64,000 nt of DNA from Bradyrhizobium sp. Rc3b (GCF_900114915.1 NZ_FOUS01000023.1:1-64000), one strand, 5' to 3'; numbered from the stretch's first letter, positions 16,248-24,885 are shown. Numbers and translations: made by a program. Notes: generated from the sequence alone by a model not told the origin.

Positions 16248-17231
16248 TTACTTGTTGACGTCGACGACCGTGCGGCCGCGCACCTGACCACTCATGAGCC
16301 GGGCGGCGGAAGCTACGACCTCGTTCAATCCGATATCGAGCGCGGTCTGCTCGAGATCCGACGCAGTCAACAGCGAGGCGAGTCGGTCCCAGGCCTCCAC
16401 GCGTTCGGCCTTCGGCGGTGTCACGCTGTTGATCCCGAACAACGCAACGCCGCGAAGGATGAATGGTGCGACGCTGGCGTGCAGATCGAGCCCCTGCGCC
16501 ATGCCGCAGGCCGCCACGGCGCCGTCAGCCTTGGTGCTGGCGCAGACGTTGGCCAATGTATGGCTGCCGACAGAATCGACCGCGGCGATCCACCGCTCCT
16601 TCTGCAGCGGCTTGCCAGGCTCCGACAGCGAGGCCCGGTCGATGATTTCAGCTGCTCCGAGAGCCTCAAGATAAGGCCGCTCTTCTGGCCGACCGGTAGA
16701 TGCGACGACACGGAAGCCGAGCTTCTTGAGCAGCATGATCGCGATGCTGCCAACCCCTCCGCCGGCACCGGTCACCAGCACATCGCCACTGCCGGGGCGG
16801 ATGCCGTGTCTTTCGAGCGCCATGATGCAAAGCATTGCTGTGTAACCGGCGGTGCCGATGATCATTGCGCGGCGCGACGGCATCGAGGCCGGCAACTTGA
16901 TCAGCCAGTCGCCCTTCACCTTCGCCTGTTGCGCCAGGCCGCCCCAGTGCTGCTCGCCGACACCCCAGCCGTTCAGAACCACGCGGTCCCCAGGAGCGAA
17001 TGCGGGATCGGAGCTCGACCTAACCACGCCGGCGAAATCGATGCCTGGTACCATGGGGAAAGACCTTACGACCGGTCCCTTGCCGGTAATAGCAAGGCCG
17101 TCCTTGTAGTTCAGCGTGCTGTATTCGACATCAACCACGACATCGCCTTCGGGGAGCCGGCTCTCGGGGAGCTCGGCTACTTTGGCCCGATATCCCTGTT
17201 CGTCCTTTTCGATCAGTACAGCTCTAAACAC
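16248..17231 (-). CDS. acuI: Acrylyl-CoA reductase/YhdH-type MDR oxidoreductase
   Basis: A 327-residue medium-chain dehydrogenase without zinc ligands, of the AcuI/YhdH group. Markers are EYSTLNYKDGLAITGKGPVV near residue 53, MVPGIDFAGVV, and the NADPH-binding VLVTGAGGGVGSIAIMLLKK. AcuI reduces acryloyl-CoA to propionyl-CoA with NADPH; other members reduce quinones or alkenals, and the motifs do not separate these. It is 15 bases downstream of the tetR gene and 17 upstream of tctB. A role in detoxifying or reducing an unsaturated CoA ester from the co-regulated pathway is plausible but unproven. Confidence 0.85.
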   Translation of the reverse strand: MFRAVLIEKDEQGYRAKVAELPESRLPEGDVVVDVEYSTLNYKDGLAITGKGPVVRSFPMVPGIDFAGVVRSSSDPAFAPGDRVVLNGWGVGEQHWGGLAQQAKVKGDWLIKLPASMPSRRAMIIGTAGYTAMLCIMALERHGIRPGSGDVLVTGAGGGVGSIAIMLLKKLGFRVVASTGRPEERPYLEALGAAEIIDRASLSEPGKPLQKERWIAAVDSVGSHTLANVCASTKADGAVAACGMAQGLDLHASVAPFILRGVALFGINSVTPPKAERVEAWDRLASLLTASDLEQTALDIGLNEVVASAARLMSGQVRGRTVVDVNK

Positions 17232-17246
17232 CTGAGATACTCCTCT

Positions 17247-17915
17247 CTAAGCCTTCTTCCGGCCTGGCCGCGATTGTTCCGGACGCGGCAAGCCGGCCAT
17301 GAATCCTGCAATGAATGTGTCGAGCGGTGCGCCATTCTTGACGAGGCGTGCGCGCATTACGGCGCCTTCCCAGCCGATCCAGAAGAACTCGGCCAAGGCT
17401 TCACAGTCCGCGGACACCTCGATCTCGCCAGCGTCCCGCGCGAGCTCCAGGCAGCGCGCCACCTTGCGCTGCCAGCCCTGCACGATCCCGTTCAGGTCGG
17501 CGCGATAGCTATCAGGGAGGGCCCCGACCTCCTGGCTCAGATTTCCGACCAGACAGCCGCGCGTGTATTGGTACTTCGCCATTCCCGCCTTGGCGTCGTC
17601 GACGAAGGCACGCATCCGCTCGGACGGCGCCAGTCTGTCATTGGTCAGGGCTCGGTCAAGCTTTCGGCAGAAGAATGCGTCGTAGGCCTTCATGACTTCT
17701 CGGCCGAAGTCCGCCTTGCTGGCAAAGTAGTGGTAGAACGAGCCTTTCGGCACCGTCGCCCGGCGCAGCAGCGCATCGAGGCCAGTTGCCGCGAACCCCT
17801 GTTCCGTCAGCACTTCCATGCCGCAGCGTATGAGGACGTCGCGCGTTACGGCGAAGCCGAGCTCGCGCCTTTCAGTGCCCGCAATTATCAGGGGAGTGCC
17901 TTGGTTCTTCGCCAT
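17247..17915 (-). CDS. TetR-family repressor
   Basis: A 222-residue regulator. The N-terminal helix-turn-helix reads GMEVLTEQGFAATGLDALLR, then ATVPKGSFYHYFASKADFG, the standard TetR pattern. The C-terminal half (LARDAGEIEVSADCEALAEF) resembles the TetR_C domain of NemR/AcuR-like repressors, which sense electrophiles or acrylate. It is the first gene of the leftward operon. A good inverted repeat (17925-17941) sits ten bases before its ATG, so autorepression is likely, and the downstream acuI-tctBA genes would be induced with it. Confidence 0.9.
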   Translation of the reverse strand: MAKNQGTPLIIAGTERRELGFAVTRDVLIRCGMEVLTEQGFAATGLDALLRRATVPKGSFYHYFASKADFGREVMKAYDAFFCRKLDRALTNDRLAPSERMRAFVDDAKAGMAKYQYTRGCLVGNLSQEVGALPDSYRADLNGIVQGWQRKVARCLELARDAGEIEVSADCEALAEFFWIGWEGAVMRARLVKNGAPLDTFIAGFMAGLPRPEQSRPGRKKA

Positions 17916-17924
17916 GTGTCCCTA

Positions 17925-17941
17925 CTAGACCGATCGTCTAG
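17925..17941. promoter_or_regulatory. Candidate TetR operator
   Basis: CTAGACCGATCGTCTAG contains perfect 6-bp arms (CTAGAC/GTCTAG) around a 5-bp CGATC centre. It lies immediately upstream of the tetR start on the minus strand. Arm length and position are typical of operators bound by TetR dimers. Confidence 0.65.
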
Positions 17942-18125
17942 AAACACAGTCGGCTTCGACTGACAACAGAAAAGCCGCGGAAGACACGTTAAAACGTCCT
18001 TGCAGTGCAACAATATGTCTAAGATATCGGTGGTTGATGGTCAAATCAGCGGGGATTGCTCCACAATTGTGCGCCGGCCGTGCAGGTGTATCGGCGTGTG
18101 CAGACAGGTCATTTCGGTTTCGTAC

Positions 18126-18155
18126 TTGACACAATGTGTCCTTTGCTTCGATTGT
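18126..18155 (+). promoter_or_regulatory. tctC promoter with overlapping palindrome
   Basis: A consensus -35 TTGACA at 18126-18131 overlaps the palindrome GACACAATGTGTC at 18128-18140 (6-bp arms, 1-bp spacer). A weak -10, GATTGT, follows at 18150-18155 after 18 bases. The palindrome differs from the TetR site at 17925-17941, so a second regulator probably controls the rightward operon by blocking the -35. The XRE-cupin at 25006 is one candidate. Confidence 0.5.
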
Positions 18156-18181
18156 GAGGCCGTCCTTTGAGAGGGTGATCC

Positions 18182-19171
18182 ATGATCCAGTTCTCCAGAA
18201 AATCTCTGTTGCTTGCTGCCGTCGCTCTGTGCCTCGGCTTCGCCGCCGCGCCGTCAATGGCGGCCGATGCTTATCCATCGAAGCCAATCAAGCTCATCGT
18301 CGGCTTTCCGCCCGGTGGGCCCACCGACATCATAGGTCGTGTGATCGGACAGCAGCTATCGAAGGAATTGGGGCAGCCCGTCGTGATCGAGAACAACGGT
18401 GGTGCAGCCGGTCTCATTGGTGCGAACAATGTCGCCAAGGCAAGGCCGGACGGATATACGCTGCTGGTGTCGGTGGAATCGTCGAACACACGCGCTCTCG
18501 CGCTCAATCCATCCGTTCCTTACGATCAGGAGAAGAGCTTCACCTATATCCGAAAGGTCGCGAAGCAACGCAATCTCGTCGTGGTCAATCCGAGCCTTCC
18601 GGTCTCGTCCATTGCGGAGCTCATCGCTTATTTGAAGGCACATCCCGGTGAGGTGAACTTCGGCGGGACCTTTGGCGCGACGTCGCATATTGCCGGCACG
18701 CTGTTCGACAAGGCCAACGGCACCAAGATGACCTTCATCAACTATTCCGGCGGCGGCCAACCGATCGTCGACACCATTGCAAACGTCGTTCAGGTCGGGT
18801 TCTTCACGGAAGCGACGGTCGCGCAGCACATCAAGGCGAAAACACTCAAGGCGATTGCGGTAGCATCCAGCGAACGGTCGCCGGCTTTCCCGGATCTGCC
18901 GACCGTAGAGCAGGGGGGTGCCAAGCCCCTCGACGTTTCGCCGTGGTTCGGCATCGCCGGGCCGGCGAAGCTGCCTCCGGATGTTGTCGCTAAGATTGGC
19001 GCCGCGTTGGACAAGACTGCCGACGACAAGGAATTTCTAGCGCAGCTCGAGACCCTTGGCGCGCTTCCGATTCATGGCTCTACAACTGAAAGCGTTACAG
19101 CCGATATCGGGCGCGAAGTCGCGTTCTGGAACGAGTGGGCCAAGGAAATGGGCAGCGCGCTTGCGCGCTAA
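18182..19171 (+). CDS. tctC: Tripartite tricarboxylate transporter binding protein (Bug family)
   Basis: A 329-residue periplasmic protein. The signal peptide MIQFSRKSLLLAAVALCLGF is followed by cleavage near SMAADA. The mature protein begins with the Bug-family opening YPSKPIKLIVGFPPGGPTDI, and ADGYT-like RPDGYTLLVSVESS follows near residue 90. Bug proteins bind carboxylates through two water-bridged loops and hand them to TctAB. It is the first gene of the rightward operon and is the natural partner of the divergent tctBA, although many Bug proteins are orphans. ATG 18182 follows GAGAGGGTG. Confidence 0.93.
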   Translation: MIQFSRKSLLLAAVALCLGFAAAPSMAADAYPSKPIKLIVGFPPGGPTDIIGRVIGQQLSKELGQPVVIENNGGAAGLIGANNVAKARPDGYTLLVSVESSNTRALALNPSVPYDQEKSFTYIRKVAKQRNLVVVNPSLPVSSIAELIAYLKAHPGEVNFGGTFGATSHIAGTLFDKANGTKMTFINYSGGGQPIVDTIANVVQVGFFTEATVAQHIKAKTLKAIAVASSERSPAFPDLPTVEQGGAKPLDVSPWFGIAGPAKLPPDVVAKIGAALDKTADDKEFLAQLETLGALPIHGSTTESVTADIGREVAFWNEWAKEMGSALAR

Positions 19172-19195
19172 CCGCGGGATCTGATCGGAGCGTCG

Positions 19196-20368
19196 ATGCC
19201 GGACTTCTATCATCAGTACGACGAGCTTCTCTCCAGCGATGAGCGGCGCCATGTCGATGAAACGCGCGAATTCTGTACGGGCGCGTTCTCCGACGCCGTT
19301 CTTGCGGCACACCTTGCAGATGAGGCGCTACCCGCCAGATGGATTGCAGCGTGGGCGGCAACCGGCAAGCTGGGTCTGCAGGCGAAGCGGGACCATGGCG
19401 GCTTCGAGACGTCCTACTTGTGTAAGATCCGCGTTGCCCAGGAGATGGCGCGCCATGGGTTTGCGGCAGCGTTCTGCTTGAACCATCACCAGGGCGGGGT
19501 CACTCGCCTGTCGCAGACGGGCACGCCGTTGCAGATTGAGCAGTTGCTGCCGTCCGCGTTGCGGGGCGAGATGCTTTTGACCACCGCCATGAGCGAGCCC
19601 GGCGGCGGCAGTGACGTGTCCGCCCTGACCGCGACGGCGACGCCGGTCGCGGGTGGCTGGTCGCTGAAAGGGACCAAGGCGTGGCTCACCAATGGCATGA
19701 TGGTCGGCGGGCTCATTGCGCTCGCGCGCGTGCCGGATGATGCCGGCAATGCCGACATCGCAAGCTTCTATGTGCCGCTGGGCGAGGCGGCGACCTTCCG
19801 CCGGCAAGAGATCATCGTTCCCGGCGCGCGTTCGTTCCGTCTTGCCGAGATTACCTTCACTGATCACTTCGTGCCGGCGTGGGGCCTGATCGCCTCGCCT
19901 GGCGCAGCACTCAAGGCCTCGATGGCTTCCGTCAACGCCGCCCGCGTGCACGTGGCCGCGATGACCATCGCGACACTTCATGCGGCGCTTTGCGAGGCTG
20001 TGTCTTATTGCGAAGGCCGCCATGCGTTCGGAAAGCCGCTCGTCGCGCATCAGGGCCTGCGGTGGGAACTCTCGGAGGTATCCATTCGGCTCGAAGCTGC
20101 GAACGCGCTGGTGTTTCGCGCCGCCGAGCAGATCCAGGTAGGTGGAAATCCGGTAACCCTCGCGGCACAGGCCAAGAAATTCGCCGTCGATACCGCCATC
20201 TGGGGAGTCGATCAGTGCATCAGGATCGTGGGTGCGACCGGGGCGAGCGCGGCGCATCGCCTCAACATGCACCTCGCGGAGGTTCGCATGGCGGCCTATG
20301 CCGACGGCACGAACGAGATGCTGCTCGACCGGATCGGGCGGGGGCTTCCCTCCGACTATCGCGGCTGA
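19196..20368 (+). CDS. Acyl-CoA dehydrogenase-family protein
   Basis: A 390-residue flavoprotein of the acyl-CoA dehydrogenase fold. Residues 134-147 carry the FAD/substrate loop TTAMSEPGGGSDVS and then KGTKAWLTNGMMVGG. The helical C-terminal domain has GRHAFGKPL and ends with IVGATGA..ADGTNEMLLDRIGR. In classical enzymes such as MCAD the catalytic base is the Glu of YEGT. Here that position is Asp370 (ADGT), a pattern seen in CaiA-like relatives, so a standard fatty-acyl dehydrogenation should not be assumed. GGAG precedes the ATG by seven bases. It sits between tctC and the CoA-transferase genes, so the CoA ester made by the transferase is its likely substrate. Confidence 0.88.
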   Translation: MPDFYHQYDELLSSDERRHVDETREFCTGAFSDAVLAAHLADEALPARWIAAWAATGKLGLQAKRDHGGFETSYLCKIRVAQEMARHGFAAAFCLNHHQGGVTRLSQTGTPLQIEQLLPSALRGEMLLTTAMSEPGGGSDVSALTATATPVAGGWSLKGTKAWLTNGMMVGGLIALARVPDDAGNADIASFYVPLGEAATFRRQEIIVPGARSFRLAEITFTDHFVPAWGLIASPGAALKASMASVNAARVHVAAMTIATLHAALCEAVSYCEGRHAFGKPLVAHQGLRWELSEVSIRLEAANALVFRAAEQIQVGGNPVTLAAQAKKFAVDTAIWGVDQCIRIVGATGASAAHRLNMHLAEVRMAAYADGTNEMLLDRIGRGLPSDYRG

Positions 20369-20397
20369 ATGAAATCGAATTTTCGCGGAAGGAATAG

Positions 20398-21057
20398 ATG
20401 CGCAACGTAATTGTCAGGGATGCCGGGGCGGCCGTGGAAGGCATCAAGGACGGGCACACCGTCATGGTTGGCGGCTTCGGCGGCGCGGGTCTGCCGAAAG
20501 GCGTGATCACGGCGGTGCTCGACAAGGGCGTTCGTGACCTCGTTGTCATCTCGAACAACGCAGGCTCGTCCGACGACGACCTGTCACTCTGGTTCAGCGC
20601 CAAGATCGTCCGCAAGATCATCTGCTCCTATCCGCGGAGTGCGCAGCAATTCGCGGAGCAGTATCGTGCCGGCACGGTGGAGCTCGAGCTCGTTCCACAA
20701 GGCACGCTGGTTGAACGCATACGGGCCGGTGGCGCCGGCCTCGGCGGCTTTCTTTCGCCGGTAGGCGTCGGAACGGTGTTCGCCGATGGTAAGGAAAAGG
20801 TCACCGTGCAGGGCCACGAGTTCCTCCTCGAGCTGCCGCTGCACGCGGACTTCACATTCATCAAGGGGCATTTGGCCGACAGTCTCGGCAACATCACCTA
20901 CAACAAGAGCGCACGTAACCATTGCGTGGTGATGGCTACTGCGGGCGATACCGTGGCGGTCGAGGTTGATCGCATCGTCGAAGTCGGCGAACTCGATCCA
21001 GAGAACATCGTCACGCCCTGCGTATTCGTTGATCGCGTTTTCACGAGGAACCTATGA
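20398..21057 (+). CDS. CoA-transferase, alpha subunit
   Basis: A 219-residue alpha subunit of a family I 3-oxoacid CoA-transferase (PcaI/ScoA type). GGFGGAGLPKGVITAV near residue 23 is the CoA-binding loop, and LVERIRAGGAGLGGFLSPVG and GTVFADGKEKVTVQGHEFLL are standard family blocks. With the beta subunit it moves CoA from succinyl-CoA or acetyl-CoA to a carboxylic acid. GGAAGGA stands before the ATG. It overlaps the beta-subunit gene by four bases. The particular acid is not evident; beta-ketoadipate is only one option because no other pca genes are nearby. Confidence 0.92.
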   Translation: MRNVIVRDAGAAVEGIKDGHTVMVGGFGGAGLPKGVITAVLDKGVRDLVVISNNAGSSDDDLSLWFSAKIVRKIICSYPRSAQQFAEQYRAGTVELELVPQGTLVERIRAGGAGLGGFLSPVGVGTVFADGKEKVTVQGHEFLLELPLHADFTFIKGHLADSLGNITYNKSARNHCVVMATAGDTVAVEVDRIVEVGELDPENIVTPCVFVDRVFTRNL

Positions 21058-21737
21058 TGAAGCCGCTTTCCCGCGACGCACTTGCCCGCATGGTGGCGCT
21101 GCATCTTCCGAACGAGGGCTTCGTCAATCTCGGCATCGGCGCGCCGACGCAGGTCGCGGACTATCTGCCGTCGGGGTCTGGCGTGATGCTTCATAGCGAG
21201 AATGGTGTTCTCAACGTCGGACCCAAGCCGCCAGAGGGGCAGGAGGACTGGGACCTGATCAATGCTGGAAAAATGCCGATCTCGCTCAAGCGGGGTGGAT
21301 CGTATTTCGATTCCAGCCTCTCGTTTGCAATGATGCGCGGAGGTCATCTCGACGTTGCGGTTCTCGGTGCCTTCCAGGTCTCCCGGGAAGGCGATCTCGC
21401 CAATTGGACCACGGGCGATAACGGATCGCCGCCTGGCATCGGGGGCGCCATTGACCTCGCGGTCGGCGCGAAATCGATCTGGGTGATGATGGACCACACG
21501 ACCAGGGATGGACGTCCGCGGATTGTCGAGCGCTGTGGCTATCCGCTCACCGCGCGAAAGGTCGTTACGCGCATTTTCACCAATCTGGCGATCCTCGACG
21601 TCACTGACAATGGCCTTGTGGTAGATGCGTTGCTTGAGGACATGAGGGTCGCGGAGTTGCAGGCTCTCACCGAAGCGCCGCTGCTGGCGCTCGGGAAAGT
21701 CCGTACCATCAAGCAGGATGGGGCTGTACTTGCATGA
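21054..21737 (+). CDS. CoA-transferase, beta subunit
   Basis: A 227-residue beta subunit. FVNLGIGAPTQVADYLPSG precedes the catalytic SENG (Glu49), which forms the covalent glutamyl-CoA. The oxyanion-hole region AIDLAVGAKSIWVMMDHTTR and the C-terminal VVTRIFTNLAILDVTDNGL are intact. It overlaps the alpha subunit and the next gene by four bases each, so the subunits are made in fixed ratio from one message. Confidence 0.92.
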   Translation: MMKPLSRDALARMVALHLPNEGFVNLGIGAPTQVADYLPSGSGVMLHSENGVLNVGPKPPEGQEDWDLINAGKMPISLKRGGSYFDSSLSFAMMRGGHLDVAVLGAFQVSREGDLANWTTGDNGSPPGIGGAIDLAVGAKSIWVMMDHTTRDGRPRIVERCGYPLTARKVVTRIFTNLAILDVTDNGLVVDALLEDMRVAELQALTEAPLLALGKVRTIKQDGAVLA

Positions 21738-23379
21738 CCTATCGTATTGCCGAGCTGATTGCGGATAGCCTCATCGCCCACGATATCGACCGTGCCTTCG
21801 GCGTCCCCGGTGAAAGCTTTCTGCCGCTGCTGGACGCGTTGCACGACAGGGGCCAAATCGACCTCGTGACCTGCCGTCACGAAGGTAGTGCGAGCCTAGC
21901 TGCCGTTGCCGATGCCAAGCTCACCGGTCGTGCCGGCGTGGTGTTGGCCAGCCGCGGGCCCGGCGCGTTCAATGCCGCGCTGGGCCTGCATGTCGCGGAG
22001 CAGGAGGCGATTCCCTTGGTGATGCTGGTCGGTCAGGTTGATCGGCCCAATCTCGATCGCGATGCGGTGCAGGAGATCGACTGTGGCCGCTCGTTTGGTG
22101 GACTTCTGAAATGGGCAGTTCGATTGAACTCCGCCGCATTGGTTCCCGAGATGATGGCTCGCGCATTCGCCGCCGCGCAGTCCGGCACGCCCGGGCCGGT
22201 CGCCGTCGAACTTCCAGAGGACCTTCTGGCTGATTCTGCGCAGGGCCTCCTCGTCAAAATCCACGGAGCCGTGCTGCCCGAGCCCGGCACGGGGGCAATT
22301 GAGAAGGCCAGTGCGATGCTCGCCGCTTCGCAGAGGCCAATTCTACTAGTGGGTGGCGAGTGCCGGACAATGGCATTTCGGCAGGATCTGATTGCGTTGA
22401 GCGAAAAATGGAACTTGCCGGTCGTCGTTGCCGCCAAGATGCAGGACCAGTTTCGCAACGATCATGCTCTCTGGGCGGGTCAACTCGGTTTCTTCACGTC
22501 GCCCGCGCATGTGAAGCTGTTCGAGCGTGCCGATCTGATCGTCGCGCTCGGCAGTCGCCTCGGGGACCTTTCCTCGCTCGGATTTGCATTCCCTCGACAA
22601 GCCGCGCCGCGCCAGCCTCTGGTGCAGGTCTATCCGGACGCCGGCGCGATCGGGACACGCTTTCAAACCGATCTTGCGATCGTCTCCGGCGCGCACGCCT
22701 TCCTGCGTGCAATGCTTGCCGTGCCGGCCGTAGCCCAGGAGCGGATCAGTTGGCGCCAGGAGATAGCCGCCGCACGGAGTGCGACGCATGGCTGGCCACG
22801 ATCAGGCGTACCTGCGACGGACGTTTCGGCCATGCTGTCGCAGCGATTGCTTCCCAGCTTCGGTCGGACGGAGTGGTCACGACGGACTCGGGCAACTTCG
22901 CCGCATGGGTCCACCGCATCTTCAGCTTTCAGCCGTCCGCGCGGCTGCTCGGTTCGGCATGCGGCGCAATGGGCAGCGGCGTTCCTTCCGGGCTCGCGGC
23001 AAGCTTGCGGTATCCTGATCGCCAGGTCGTCGCGTTCTGCGGAGACGGCGGTTTCCTGATGACAGGTAACGAGCTCGCCACGGCCGTTGCGCGAGGAACT
23101 GATCTGAAGATCGTGGTCTCAAACAACAGCTCGTATGGGACCATTCGCTCACATCAGGAGAGAGCGTTTCCGAACCGGCCGTACGGCACTGATTTGTCGA
23201 ATCCCGATTTTGCGGCTTTGGCGCGCGCCTATGGGGCGGCGGGATACTTTATTTCCGACGCGACGGATGTCGAAGCAATCGTGAAGGAAGCCATGTCGAT
23301 GAAAGGGCCTGTCCTGATCGGGGTGAAGTCCGAAGTGCATCACTCTCCCGACAAGTCGATCGGGGCAGCCTTGCGCTGA
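21734..23379 (+). pseudogene. ThDP-dependent decarboxylase/synthase-like enzyme, frameshifted
   Basis: The first frame from ATG 21734 gives the N-terminal pyrimidine-binding and central domains: AFGVPGESFLPLLDAL, RHEGSA with the ThDP-activating Glu50, then LASRGPGAFNAALGLHVAEQ. Between about 22795 and 22835 the coding frame moves back one base. The C-terminal pyrophosphate domain continues as VVTTDSGNFAAWVHRIFSFQ and then GDGGFLMTGNELATAV to IVVSNNSSYGTI (the GDG-to-NN ThDP motif), ending at 23379. The repaired protein is about 548 residues. The family includes acetolactate synthase, oxalyl-CoA decarboxylase and benzoylformate decarboxylase; the reaction is not clear here. As written the gene would give a 441-residue protein lacking its cofactor domain, unless the shift is a sequencing error. 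Confidence 0.82.
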
Positions 23380-23404
23380 CCCGGAGCCGGAACAAATTAA
23401 GCGC

Positions 23405-23935
23405 ATGAATACCGAAAGTAGACAAATGGACGGCATCATATCCGAGAGACCGCAGATCGCCACCTCGTGGCAAGGCGTCGTGCGCTTCCTGCACAAGACG
23501 CCGCGCGCATTTCTCCCAATGCGTTCGTTCTCCGAGCTCAAACTGATCGCGGGCCGTGGCATCGAGGGTGACCGATACCTGATTGGACAGGAAACCGGCT
23601 TCTATTCGCACAAGCCGGAGGAAGGACGGCAGATTACCCTCTTCGAAATGGAGACCATCGAGGCGCTCCGGCGTGATCACGGTATCGAACTCCCGCCGGA
23701 CGAGCATCGCCGCAATGTCACGGTGGAAGGCGTGCCGGTCAGTCATCTCGTCGGGAGACGCTTTAGGCTCGGCGAGGCAATCGTGGAGGCGACGCGTCTG
23801 TCTACGCCATGTCGGCATATCGAGGAAATTCTTGGTAAAGCCGTGTTCGACCCGCTGATCAACCGTTCCGGGTTGAACTGCAAGATCATTGCCGGTGGGA
23901 CACTGCGCGTGGGCGATATCGTAAGGCCCCTGTAA
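23405..23935 (+). CDS. MOSC-domain protein
   Basis: A 176-residue stand-alone MOSC (molybdenum-cofactor sulfurase C-terminal) domain. It shows the GIEGDRY motif at 52-58, ETGFYSHKPEEGRQITLFEM, and the conserved Cys136 (STPCRH) that would ligate molybdenum. Stand-alone MOSC proteins such as YiiM and the mARC/YcbX group reduce N-hydroxylated compounds using electrons from a partner reductase. The next gene encodes exactly such a flavin/2Fe-2S reductase, and the two genes share the A of TAATG, so translation is coupled. An ATG at 23426 is an alternative start. Confidence 0.88.
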   Translation: MNTESRQMDGIISERPQIATSWQGVVRFLHKTPRAFLPMRSFSELKLIAGRGIEGDRYLIGQETGFYSHKPEEGRQITLFEMETIEALRRDHGIELPPDEHRRNVTVEGVPVSHLVGRRFRLGEAIVEATRLSTPCRHIEEILGKAVFDPLINRSGLNCKIIAGGTLRVGDIVRPL

Positions 23936-24885
23936 TGGCGAAGCCCATCAAGACTGTCTCGACCGTCGTTTCGCAGGTCGAGGATCTCGGCAATGATACC
24001 AAGCGTTTCACGCTGATGGATCAGGACGGCTGGGAGCTGCCGCCCTTTAAGCCGGGCGCGCATATTGACGTGCACCTTGAGCCTGGTCTGGTTCGTACTT
24101 ACTCGCTTTGCAACGAACCCGCAGACGGCACGCGTTACGTCATCGCGGTGAAGAGAGAAAGAGATGGCCGTGGCGGCTCGAAGTTCTTGCACGATCGCGT
24201 GCGGATCGGAGACCGCATTGGCGTCTCCCTGCCGCGCGGCGGCATAGGGTTAAGCACAAACGGAATGAACGTGTTCGTCGCTGGCGGCATCGGTGTGACG
24301 CCGTTCATCTCCGCCATCCGACACCTTCAGCGGCAGGGGCAGACGAACTATAGGCTGCATTGGGCCAGTCGTGGCCCACCGGTTCTTGGCGACATGATCG
24401 GTCCGGCGATCGAGGCCGGCCATGTCCGACTGTACGATACGACCATGCAGGCGAAGCCAGCGATCGTCGCGCTGGTGGACGAGTTCGCTGCCAGCGGCTT
24501 CGCAGCCTGTTGCGGACCTGAGCCGATGCTCGAGGACTTCGAGGCCGCTGTTGAGGCCTGGCCGGCGGAACGCAAGCACGTCGAGATGTTCACTCCGCCG
24601 AAGCGGATCGTCCAGAGCGATGTCCCGCCCTATGAGCTCGTTCTGCGGGCCAGCAAGAAGGTGGCAACAGTGGTGCCCGAAGTTGGCTTGCTCGGAACGC
24701 TTGAGGCGATGGGCGTCGATGTGCCGGTGTCGTGCGGCGGCGGCATCTGCGGTGCCTGCCGGACTCGGTGGATCGAAGGGCCGCCCATTCACAGGGATCG
24801 CGTGCTTTCGCCGGCCGAGCGGCAAAACGAACTCATCCTCTGTGTGGGAGATTGTGCAGGGCCCAAACTGGTGCTGGACCTCTGA
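23935..24885 (+). CDS. Phthalate-dioxygenase-reductase-type FMN/2Fe-2S oxidoreductase
   Basis: A 316-residue cytoplasmic electron-transfer protein. Domain order: flavin-binding barrel (RTYSLCN, 54-60), NAD-binding domain (FVAGGIGVTPFISAIRHL, 114-131, and CCGPEPMLEDF), then a C-terminal plant-type ferredoxin with Cys267, Cys272, Cys275 and Cys303 (SCGGGICGACRTRW, then ILCVGDC). This is the PDR/VanB layout. It takes electrons from NAD(P)H and passes them singly to an oxygenase or another metal enzyme. No Rieske oxygenase is nearby; the translationally coupled MOSC protein is the obvious electron acceptor. Confidence 0.92.
   Translation: MAKPIKTVSTVVSQVEDLGNDTKRFTLMDQDGWELPPFKPGAHIDVHLEPGLVRTYSLCNEPADGTRYVIAVKRERDGRGGSKFLHDRVRIGDRIGVSLPRGGIGLSTNGMNVFVAGGIGVTPFISAIRHLQRQGQTNYRLHWASRGPPVLGDMIGPAIEAGHVRLYDTTMQAKPAIVALVDEFAASGFAACCGPEPMLEDFEAAVEAWPAERKHVEMFTPPKRIVQSDVPPYELVLRASKKVATVVPEVGLLGTLEAMGVDVPVSCGGGICGACRTRWIEGPPIHRDRVLSPAERQNELILCVGDCAGPKLVLDL

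Noticed and set aside
14107..17963. Long plus-strand frames opposite tctA, acuI and tetR
   Set aside because: Shadow frames of well-supported minus-strand genes; composition is low-complexity and no domains are visible.
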